DNA from: Paractinoplanes pyxinae
Lineage (GTDB): Bacteria; Actinomycetota; Actinomycetes; Mycobacteriales; Micromonosporaceae
DNA length: 64,000 nucleotides
Direction of reading: 5' to 3'
NCBI RefSeq assembly: GCF_026626335.1
Contig: NZ_JAPNTZ010000021.1
Coordinates: 62,001 to 126,000 of the forward strand
The first letter of the stretch is position 1; each line of letters opens with the position of its first letter. The notes below the pieces were generated by a model. The model did not search any database. It was not told the DNA's origin and was given only the letters and a program-made list of their open reading frames with translations. Below are positions 43,251-49,432 of this stretch, piece by piece. Both the position numbers and the translations under genes were made by a program.

Positions 43251-43990
43251 CCGCACTGCTGGTCGACCGGGTGTCGTGGCGCGTCGGCGCCGTCCCGATC
43301 GTCGACGACGTGACGCTGGCCGTCGAGCCGGGCGAGTTCGTGGCCCTCATCGGCCCCAACGGCGCCGGCAAGACGTCGCTGTTCAACCTGGTCAGCGGGC
43401 TGCGCCGGCCGAGCGCGGGCCGGGTCGTGCTGGGCGGCGACGACGTCACGAAAGCCAAGCCGCACCAGCGGGCCCGCCGCGGGTTGGGCCGCACGTTCCA
43501 GACCTCGGCCGTCTTCGCTTCGCTGACCGTGCTCGAGAACGTCGAGCTGGCCGTGCGAGCCCGCGAGGGCGGGGCGACCCGGCCCTGGCGCAGCCGGTCC
43601 GACCGGGCGGTGACCGAGACGGCCGAGCGCATCCTGACCGAGGTCGGCCTGGACGATCGCGCCGCCCGGCCGGCCGGGGAACTGGCCCACGGCGAGAAGC
43701 GCAAGCTCGAGATCGCCCTGGTGCTGGCCGGCTCGCCGCGGTTGCTGCTGCTGGACGAGCCGATGGCCGGGGTCAGCGCCGAGGACGTGCCGGCGCTGGT
43801 CAAGGTGATCAAGGGGCTGACCGGGGACGGGCGCAGCGTGCTGATGGTCGAACACCACATGGACGTCGTGCTCGAGCTGGCCGACCGAGTGGCCGTGCTG
43901 CACCACGGCGCCCTGCTCGCCATCGGCACGCCGGCCGAGGTCATGGCCGACGCCACCGTGCAGGAGGCGTACCTGGGGGAGGAACTGTGA
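43247..43990 (+). CDS. livG: Liv-type ABC ATPase (LivG)
   Basis: A 247-residue ATP-binding subunit. Walker A IGPNGAGKTSLFNLVSG (about 37), Q-loop FQTSAVFASLTVLENV, a variant signature LAHGEKRKLEIALVLAG (typical of LivG, which has HG in place of SGG), Walker B LLLLDEPMAGVSAED and switch His in VEHHMDVV. With LivF it powers the LivHM channel. It starts 4 bp before the livK stop and overlaps livF by 4 bp. Confidence 0.92.
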   Translation: MTALLVDRVSWRVGAVPIVDDVTLAVEPGEFVALIGPNGAGKTSLFNLVSGLRRPSAGRVVLGGDDVTKAKPHQRARRGLGRTFQTSAVFASLTVLENVELAVRAREGGATRPWRSRSDRAVTETAERILTEVGLDDRAARPAGELAHGEKRKLEIALVLAGSPRLLLLDEPMAGVSAEDVPALVKVIKGLTGDGRSVLMVEHHMDVVLELADRVAVLHHGALLAIGTPAEVMADATVQEAYLGEEL

Positions 43991-44679
43991 TCCTGCGGCT
44001 TCGCGATTTGTCGGTACGGCTCGGAGGCTCGCACATCCTGCAGGGCGTCACGTTCGACGTGCCCCCGGCCGGTGTCACCGCCCTGCTGGGCCGCAACGGG
44101 GTCGGCAAGACCACGACGCTGCGGGCGATCCTGGGCGAGGTCCCGGCGTCCGGGGCCGTGGAGTTCGGCGGCGAACCCGTGCTGGGCCGCCCCACCCACA
44201 AGCTGGTGCGCTCGGGCCTCGGTTACGTGCCGGAGGACCGGTGCGTCTTCGGTGGGCTCACCGTCGCCGAGAACCTGCGCCTGGCCGTCCGCGGGCCCGA
44301 TCCCGACTACGACACCGTGCACGAACTCTTCCCCGAGCTGCGGGCCCGGGCCGGTCAACGGGCGGGCACCCTTTCGGGCGGTCAGCAGCAGATGGTCGCC
44401 ATCGCCCGCGTGCTGCTCAACCGCAACCGCCTGCTGCTGGTCGACGAGCCGACCAAGGGCCTGGCCCCTGCCGTGGTCTCGTCGGTGGCTGCCGTGCTGG
44501 CCCGGGTGGCCGAGCACGTGCCGATCCTGCTGGTCGAGCAGAACCTGGCCGTGGTCCGCCGGCTCGCCGCCGGGGCCGTCGTGCTGGAAGCCGGGCGGGT
44601 CGCCTGGACTGGCACAGCGAGCGACCTGCTGGGCGACGCCGGCCGCACCCGCACCCTGCTCGGCGTCGGGAGGTCCTGA
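43987..44679 (+). CDS. livF: Liv-type ABC ATPase (LivF)
   Basis: A 230-residue ATP-binding subunit with GTG start. Walker A LLGRNGVGKTTTLRAILG, Q-loop region YVPEDRCVFGGLTVAENL, signature TLSGGQQQMVAIARVLL and Walker B LLLVDEPTKGLAPA. The VPEDRCVFGGLTVAENL block is a LivF hallmark. The stop overlaps the livH start by one base (TGATG). Confidence 0.92.
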   Translation: MILRLRDLSVRLGGSHILQGVTFDVPPAGVTALLGRNGVGKTTTLRAILGEVPASGAVEFGGEPVLGRPTHKLVRSGLGYVPEDRCVFGGLTVAENLRLAVRGPDPDYDTVHELFPELRARAGQRAGTLSGGQQQMVAIARVLLNRNRLLLVDEPTKGLAPAVVSSVAAVLARVAEHVPILLVEQNLAVVRRLAAGAVVLEAGRVAWTGTASDLLGDAGRTRTLLGVGRS

Positions 44680-45545
44680 TGTCCACCGTCATTCTGCTGA
44701 CCCTGACCGGTCTGGGGCTGGCCGCGCTGTACTTCCTGATCGCCAGCGGGCTGTCGCTCGTGTTCGGGCTGGCCGGCGTGCTGAACTTCGCCCACGGCCT
44801 GTTTCTCTCGATCGGCGCGTACGCCACCTGGTGGGCCGCCCCGCGCTGGGGTCTCGCCGTGGCCGTGCCGCTCGGCATCGCCGCCGGCGCCGCCACCGGA
44901 GCTCTGGTCGAAGTCGTGCTGATCCGCCCGCTCTACAAGCGGCCCACCGAGCAGGTGCTGGTCACCGTCGGGCTGTCGCTGGCCGGGGTGGCGCTGCTGC
45001 AGTCGGTGTGGGGCGCCGATCCGCGTACGTATCCCCGCCCGGCATGGGCGAGCGAGGTGACCACGATCGGCTCGGCCCAGGTGCCCGACGACCGCTTCCT
45101 TCTCATCGGCACCGCCGTGGTGGTGCTGCTGGCGCTGCTGGCGTTCCTGCACAAGACCCGGTACGGCCTGATCATCCGGGCCGGCGTGGAGAACCGGGAC
45201 ATGGTGAGCGCCCTCGGCATCGACGTGCGGCGCGCGTTCACGCTGGTCTTCACCATCGGCGGGGCGCTGGCGGGCACGGCCGGGGTGCTGGGCGGCATGT
45301 ATTTCGGCTCGGTCTCGCCCGGGCAGGGCGCGTCGCTGCTGATCTTCGCGTTCATCGTGGTGGTCATCGGCGGGCTCGGCTCGGTCACCGGGTCGGCCGT
45401 GGCCGCCGTCGTGGTCGGCCTGCTGCAGCAATTCGTCAACTACTACGGGACCGCGGGGGCGGGGGACGTCAGCGTGGTCGTGCTGCTCGCCCTGGTTCTG
45501 CTTCTGCGTCCCTCGGGCCTCGCGAGAACGGCGGCGACCGCATGA
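44679..45545 (+). CDS. livH: Liv-type ABC permease (LivH)
   Basis: A 288-residue inner-membrane permease with about eight hydrophobic helices. ALYFLIASGLSLVFGLAGVL and NFAHGLFLSIGAYATW are the typical LivH start; the coupling segment GVENRDMVSALGIDVRRAF faces the ATPase. It follows GGGAGG and overlaps livF by one base and livM by four. Confidence 0.92.
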   Translation: MSTVILLTLTGLGLAALYFLIASGLSLVFGLAGVLNFAHGLFLSIGAYATWWAAPRWGLAVAVPLGIAAGAATGALVEVVLIRPLYKRPTEQVLVTVGLSLAGVALLQSVWGADPRTYPRPAWASEVTTIGSAQVPDDRFLLIGTAVVVLLALLAFLHKTRYGLIIRAGVENRDMVSALGIDVRRAFTLVFTIGGALAGTAGVLGGMYFGSVSPGQGASLLIFAFIVVVIGGLGSVTGSAVAAVVVGLLQQFVNYYGTAGAGDVSVVVLLALVLLLRPSGLARTAATA

Positions 45546-46525
45546 AACGCTTCGTTCCCCTGCTCGTGCTGGTCGCGCTGCTCGCGTTGCCGTACTCGAC
45601 GCTGCCGGTGCCGGGCCTCTTCGAGGGGACGCTCAACTCGCCCGGCACGCTGCAGATGCTGGCGATCTGCCTGGTCTTCGGCGGGCTGGCGCTGGGCTAC
45701 GACCTGCTCTTCGGGCGGGCCGGGCTGCTGTCGTTCGGGCACGCGCTCTACATCGCGGCCGGCGCGTACGGCACCGACATCCTGGTCAGCCATGCGCACT
45801 GGCCACTGTGGGCGGCAGTCGCGGCGACGGTGCCGGCCGTGGCCGTGCTCGCGGCGCTGCTGGGTGCGGTTGCCCTGCGTACGACGGGAATCGCCTTCGC
45901 CATGGTCACGCTGGCCTTCGCGCAGGTCGGGTGGATCGTCGTCAACCGCGACCCGGGCGGCCTCACCGGCGGCGAGGAGGGACTGCCGCTGGACAGCGCG
46001 GGCCTGCCCGCGGCGCTGGTCGGCGTGGCCAACACCGTCAACCTGTACTGGGTGGCGCTGGCCTTCCTGCTGCTCGTGGTGGTCGTAGTGCACGGCATCG
46101 ACCGGGCGCCGCTGGGCCGGGTGCTCACCGGCCTGCGCGACGACGAGCGCCGGGTGTCAGTGCTGGGCCTGTCCGCGTACCGGCTCAAGCTCGGCACCTT
46201 CGTCCTGGCCGGCGCCCTGGCCGCGCTCGGCGGGGCGGTCCACGCGCTGATCGTCGGCGGGGCGTCGCCGCACCTGGCCTCGGCCGACCTGACCCTCTCG
46301 CTGATCGTCATGGCCGTGCTCGGCGGAGCGGGCACCCGCTGGGGCGCGGTGGTCGGCGGGGTCGTCTACGCGTACCTCGACCAACGCCTCACCCAGATCG
46401 GCGGCGGGCTGCCCGGACCGCTCGGGCAGCCTTTGTTCATCCTGGGCACGCTGTTCGTGCTGGCCGTCTACTTCGCGCCGGGCGGGCTGACCGGCGTACT
46501 CAAGCGACGCGGGCGGCTCGCTTGA
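45542..46525 (+). CDS. livM: Liv-type ABC permease (LivM)
   Basis: A 327-residue permease. LALGYDLLFGRAGLLSFGHA is diagnostic of LivM, as is the coupling block GLRDDERRVSVLGLSAYRLK. About nine transmembrane helices; ends GGLTGVLKRRGRLA. It closes the operon. Bases 46012-46058 recur almost unchanged at 53512-53557, evidence of a later rearrangement that copied this gene's middle. Confidence 0.92.
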   Translation: MKRFVPLLVLVALLALPYSTLPVPGLFEGTLNSPGTLQMLAICLVFGGLALGYDLLFGRAGLLSFGHALYIAAGAYGTDILVSHAHWPLWAAVAATVPAVAVLAALLGAVALRTTGIAFAMVTLAFAQVGWIVVNRDPGGLTGGEEGLPLDSAGLPAALVGVANTVNLYWVALAFLLLVVVVVHGIDRAPLGRVLTGLRDDERRVSVLGLSAYRLKLGTFVLAGALAALGGAVHALIVGGASPHLASADLTLSLIVMAVLGGAGTRWGAVVGGVVYAYLDQRLTQIGGGLPGPLGQPLFILGTLFVLAVYFAPGGLTGVLKRRGRLA

Positions 46526-46554
46526 CCAGGTCGAACAATCTGGCCGATCCGACG

Positions 46555-46571
46555 AAGGGAACCTTTCCCTT
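46555..46571 (+). terminator. weak hairpin after livM
   Basis: AAGGGAA-CCT-TTCCCTT is a perfect 7-bp stem starting 29 bp after the livM stop. There is no T-tract, so termination is possible but unproven. Confidence 0.4.
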
Positions 46572-46578
46572 GGGCTCG

Positions 46579-46695
46579 TGTTCGAATCCCGGCGGGCAGG
46601 GCACTGCCGGGCGCGCTGAGCCGTCCTCGGAACCAGGCCACAGACCCCACGCCGCGGAGGCAAGCCCCTCGGACCTCCATCGTCGGGTTGCTCCC
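46579..46695 (+). repeat. degraded tRNA-Arg 3' end and flank (old attachment site)
   Basis: TTCGAATCC at 46581-46589 and TGCCGGGCGCGC-TGAGCC at 46605-46622 match the 3' end of tRNA-Arg(TCT) and the start of its copied flank. CAGACCCCACGCC, GGCAAGCCCC and GTCGGGTTGCTCCC then follow in the same order as at 52.7 kb. A 15-base insertion and many changes show age. It is the leftmost tRNA-derived copy and marks where accessory DNA begins after livM. Confidence 0.65.
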
Positions 46696-46750
46696 AGTCG
46701 TTTGCGGAAGCCGATGAGCGGCGCCCCGCAGCGATTTCGGGTGTAGCCCG

Positions 46751-47373
46751 CTAGTGCTTGACCCAACTAGGGGGGTTGTTCGGGGGAAAGACCACGGCGA
46801 TGTTGTCCGCCGAGTAGTTGAGCGTCTCCTTTGACGGGTCTGCGTCGCCGAGCAGGATGTGGATCGGGCTGCCGCCGACGGCGAGTGTGATGGCGGGGCA
46901 CCAGAAGCCGCTGTCGAGTGGGGTCGTGCCGCCGGATGGCTGGTAGTGCAGGGTGACTTCGTCGATGGGCCGGCCGATGTAGGGCGACCAGTTGCTGTAT
47001 TCGCTGACGTCCCAGATCGCGACGTCCGCATCGTGCGCGGCGGCGAAGCCGAGCATCGGCGTCTCCCGGAGGCTGATCCCTTCGGTCCAGCCGGGCGAAT
47101 CCCAGGTCATGGTGAACACCCGGTCAGCCGTGGTTTCGATCTCGACGCCGTAGTCGATCGCGTCGAAGTCGTTGTAACGCCACGACGGCTGGGCCCACTC
47201 GTCCTCGTCGACGATGAGACGGGGACCGCGGTGGTCGGGAGCCCGATCGCTCCGCTCGTAGTCGATGCCGACGTAGCGCACGCGATCACCAGGCCGACCA
47301 GATCCTGTGCGGCCAATTGGAACGCGTCGCGTTCTTCGGCCGTCCGGGCGAACGAGTAGGCCGTGGCGTTCAC
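46751..47373 (-). pseudogene. frameshifted hypothetical gene
   Basis: Two frames read as one protein. The first starts with GTG 47373 as MNATAYSFARTAEERDAFQL and runs to DLVG; after a shift at about 47292 the second frame continues PGDRVRYVGIDYERSD and ends FPPNNPPSWVKH. One extra base would join them (DLVG-PGDRV). The whole would be about 207 residues, soluble, with many Trp and Asp residues and strands typical of an enzyme-like or immunity-like fold, but no family is recognised. It lies between tRNA-derived repeats, so decay within an integrated element is likely. Confidence 0.55.
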
Positions 47374-47462
47374 GAAGGTCTCTCTTCCACGGTGAAATCC
47401 TTCCGCACAGCCGCACGCCGAGGGGCTTCCGGCACAAGCTGGAGCTGCACTGTTAGTAGGCG

Positions 47463-47853
47463 TGGACGACGCTGTTCGCGATCGACGGGATCGCGGTGAT
47501 CGGCATGGTGATGCGGGGCGCGGCTTTCAGCCGCGACACCCGGTAGCTGGGCTTCCGGGTGCAGGTGGCGGCGGCCCTTGAGCCTGGCGTGCAACGTGTT
47601 CGTCGGTGACACGGTGGGCGAGCGGGTGTACGGGGTGCTGATCGTGGCGCTATTCGTGTTCAGCGAGTGGCTGTCGGACTGGATCGAGGGCCGCGAGGTC
47701 GATGACGCGCGGGAGCAGGCGGCGAAGCGAGTCGCGGCGGCGTCGAAGGGCCGGGCGACGCGGGCGGCGAACAAGGCGACGGCGGACCGGCTGGTGAAGT
47801 CGGGCCGGCGGCGGATGGACCGGGAGTTGGCCAAGCTCACCGAGGGGCGGTGA
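47463..47853 (+). pseudogene. SpdB/DUF2637-like transfer protein remnant
   Basis: A broken membrane-protein gene read in two frames. The first part gives WTTLFAIDGIAVIGMVMRGA, then TAG after FSRDTR, then LGFRVQVAAA; a +1 base at about 47577 leads to SLACNVFVGDTVGERVYGVL, FSEWLSDWIEGREVDDA and a charged tail ending RELAKLTEGR. Together they resemble DUF2637/SpdB-like proteins encoded by actinomycete conjugative elements (AICEs, plasmids), where they help intramycelial spread. The stop and frameshift make it inactive. Assignment is from remembered family style. Confidence 0.5.
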
Positions 47854-47859
47854 GAGCGG

Positions 47860-48129
47860 GTGCGACTCGCGACGGGATGGTCCGGCCCTCAGGCAGACGA
47901 GCGGCCGGACCTGGTGGTCGAGGCGCACATGGTCGCGCCCGGTCAAACACGGGTGTTCGCGTTGGCCGGGGTGAGCGTGGTCAACCTCGGCACGCGCGAG
48001 GCCGGGCTGTTCCTCACGGCCGCGGGCAACGTGATCGCGGCCGTGCCGATCGCTCCAGCGCCCAAGACCAGGCGGCGGGTGAGCGGCCAGTCCAAGCCAG
48101 GCAGGTTCACTCAGCTGAGCCTCTTCTAA
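47860..48129 (+). CDS. hypothetical protein of mobile-element origin (89 aa)
   Basis: GTG start at 47860, seven bases after the SpdB-like remnant; no frame damage. It reads PDLVVEAHMVAPGQTRVFAL, GVSVVNLGTREAGLFLTAAG and ends PKTRRRVSGQSKPGRFTQLS-LF. Probably soluble with beta-strand character. No family recognised; position suggests it belonged to the same integrative element. A 14-bp hairpin follows its stop. Confidence 0.45.
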   Translation: MRLATGWSGPQADERPDLVVEAHMVAPGQTRVFALAGVSVVNLGTREAGLFLTAAGNVIAAVPIAPAPKTRRRVSGQSKPGRFTQLSLF

Positions 48130-48133
48130 ACCG

Positions 48134-48166
48134 CGGCTAGCTCCGCCATACGCGGAGCTAGCCGCT
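48134..48166 (+). terminator. 14-bp perfect hairpin terminator
   Basis: GCGGCTAGCTCCGC and GCGGAGCTAGCCGC enclose CATAC, five bases past the 89-aa gene stop. GC-rich, without a T-tract. Confidence 0.7.
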
Positions 48167-48288
48167 CGGCCCCTCGTGGAGCCGAGCGTGGAGCGAACTA
48201 CAGACCAGCGCTTAGTTTCTTGGGGTCTTCTGACATCGACGAGACCACATAGGCCCTGATAGACCGGGCGAACCGCAAAGGCGGAGCC

Positions 48289-48339
48289 ACTTCTAATCCG
48301 TCGGTCGCAGGTTCGAATCCTGCCGGGCGCGCTTGAGCC
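48289..48339 (+). repeat. tRNA-Arg(TCT) 3'-half direct repeat, att site (left)
   Basis: The segment starts at the anticodon loop (ACTTCTAATCCG) and runs through the T-arm and acceptor of tRNA-Arg to GGCGCGC, then TTGAGCC. It is identical over 43 bp to the intact tRNA at 59715-59787 and differs by one base from the copy at 52664-52714. There is no 5' half, so it cannot be a tRNA; this is the typical attachment site left by tyrosine-recombinase elements. Confidence 0.85.
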
Positions 48340-48939
48340 CAACAGCGGAAACACCTGCTGTGCTCGCCCACGGCCCCGGCCGTACACCCAGCGGTACAAC
48401 TCGCGTGTGATCGAGCGGGAAGACCGAGGTCAATCGCATCGCTGATGTGTCGGGGCATGCCCGCCGGACCGTTGGCGCATGGCCGACACCAGAACAAATG
48501 GCGGAACGGCTGGTCACCGAGCTGAACCGCGCTGCCGATGGAGAACAAGATGAAGAGAGTAGGGGTATCTCCGTCGGGCGGCAGCGTGGTTCAAAGGCCC
48601 TGGCGGCGATGTCGCGGTTGACGTAACCGCTGGAGTCATCAACCGCCGAATCACCGGCGGGTAGCAAGAAGGCCGCCAGTACACAGCGGCGGCCTCCGTC
48701 TTGCGGTTCTTTCTTATGGAGGAGTACCGAGGTTCGGGCTGTCGTTCTGTCGGGTGCCTGACACAGCGGGAATACGATCTGATGGACGGAAGTTGTGATT
48801 GTCGCGCTCAACAAAGGAACACATCTTCCGCGACCTCTGAGCGGGTCAGCGAACCGTCGCATCAGGCACAGAACCAACCGATGCATCCGTGTTGATCACG
48901 TGGCTCAGCGCGTGCCGCACGAAGGGTGCATCCCCAACG
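48340..48939. other. gene-poor stretch inside the element
   Basis: No intact gene is supported in these 600 bp. A 69-codon plus-strand open tail (about 48404-48625) contains RIADVSGHARRTVGAW and TPEQMAERLVTELNRA, which loosely recall an integrase C-terminus but lack the catalytic Arg/His/Tyr. A hairpin GGCCGCC / GGCGGCC lies at 48671-48694. Base composition is less GC-rich than the core. Confidence 0.4.
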
Positions 48940-49146
48940 ATGTGGTTCTTCCTGTCCGTATGCGTCGTGCTGATCGCATATCTCGCGCACCTGGGAACCG
49001 GGCTGTACGTCGCTCATCGGTATGGGCTGGAGGCCCTTGAGAGGTGGGCTTCCCTGTCCAGCAAGTTCGACCCGAGGCGTTGGCTTTTGCCTCAGCCTCC
49101 GGCCGATCCTCCGGAGCCTCCGAATCAGCTCCCGCCCGCTTCTTAA
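48940..49146 (+). CDS. small single-pass membrane protein (68 aa)
   Basis: ATG at 48940 gives MWFFLSVCVVLIAYLAHLGT, one transmembrane helix, then VAHRYGLEALERWASL and a Pro-rich tail ending PNQLPPAS. A TTG start at 48889 is also in frame. It is encoded convergently with the NACHT gene inside the 51-bp direct repeats, so it is part of the same integrated unit. No family recognised; small membrane partners are common beside prokaryotic defence NTPases, but no link is shown. Confidence 0.5.
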   Translation: MWFFLSVCVVLIAYLAHLGTGLYVAHRYGLEALERWASLSSKFDPRRWLLPQPPADPPEPPNQLPPAS

Positions 49147-49157
49147 CCCGGATCGTC

Positions 49158-49192
49158 GTCGAGGCCGCCAGCATTGAGCTAGCGGCCTCGAC
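49158..49192. terminator. 11-bp hairpin terminator
   Basis: GTCGAGGCCGC and GCGGCCTCGAC flank a 13-base loop, followed on the plus strand by GCGTTTGTGTTG. It ends the 68-aa gene and could also stop minus-strand transcription from the NACHT side. Confidence 0.7.
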
Positions 49193-49207
49193 GCGTTTGT
49201 GTTGCGC

Positions 49208-49303
49208 TTAGGCGGCGGGCCTCTTCAGCCTCTTCTTGAGTAGCGAGAAGTCGTCTAAGGACTGCTGGTGATAGCACGTCCCAGAATGGTCAGCGCGCGT
49301 CAC
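49208..49303 (-). CDS. possible 31-aa small protein downstream of NACHT
   Basis: On the minus strand GAGGAG lies five bases before GTG 49303. The frame reads MTRADHSGTCYHQQ, then SLDDFSLLKKRLKRPAA, ending with TAA at 49208. The C-terminus is a basic amphipathic helix. It follows the NACHT gene by 130 bp in the same direction and precedes a hairpin. The good ribosome-binding site is the only positive evidence. Confidence 0.3.
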   Translation of the reverse strand: MTRADHSGTCYHQQSLDDFSLLKKRLKRPAA

Positions 49304-49432
49304 AAAGACTCCTCACACGCCTCAGCTTCCTACCAGAAGGCCGAGTGCGGCGGCACAGATGACACATTGCAGGGTCCGCTATACGTCAGTCAACGCCGGA
49401 TAGCCACCCGGGAATCTGGGATGTCTCATGTG

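Noticed and set aside
46500..46766. Minus-strand frame ending DLVKRAARVA, similar to the DhaM end
   Set aside because: It is antisense to the livM 3' end; the likeness to the dhaM end is noted under the livM fragment but does not make a gene.
48289..48332. A tRNA gene at the left att copy
   Set aside because: Only the 3' half from the anticodon loop is present; the D arm and 5' acceptor strand are missing.
48404..48625. Integrase C-terminus
   Set aside because: The fragment has TPEQMAERL and SGHARRT pieces only; catalytic Arg, His-x-x-Arg and Tyr cannot be placed, so it is left as unassigned.
48293..48886. Minus-strand frame ending in RQDSNLRPTD
   Set aside because: That peptide is the antisense translation of the tRNA-Arg 3' half, a common annotation artefact.
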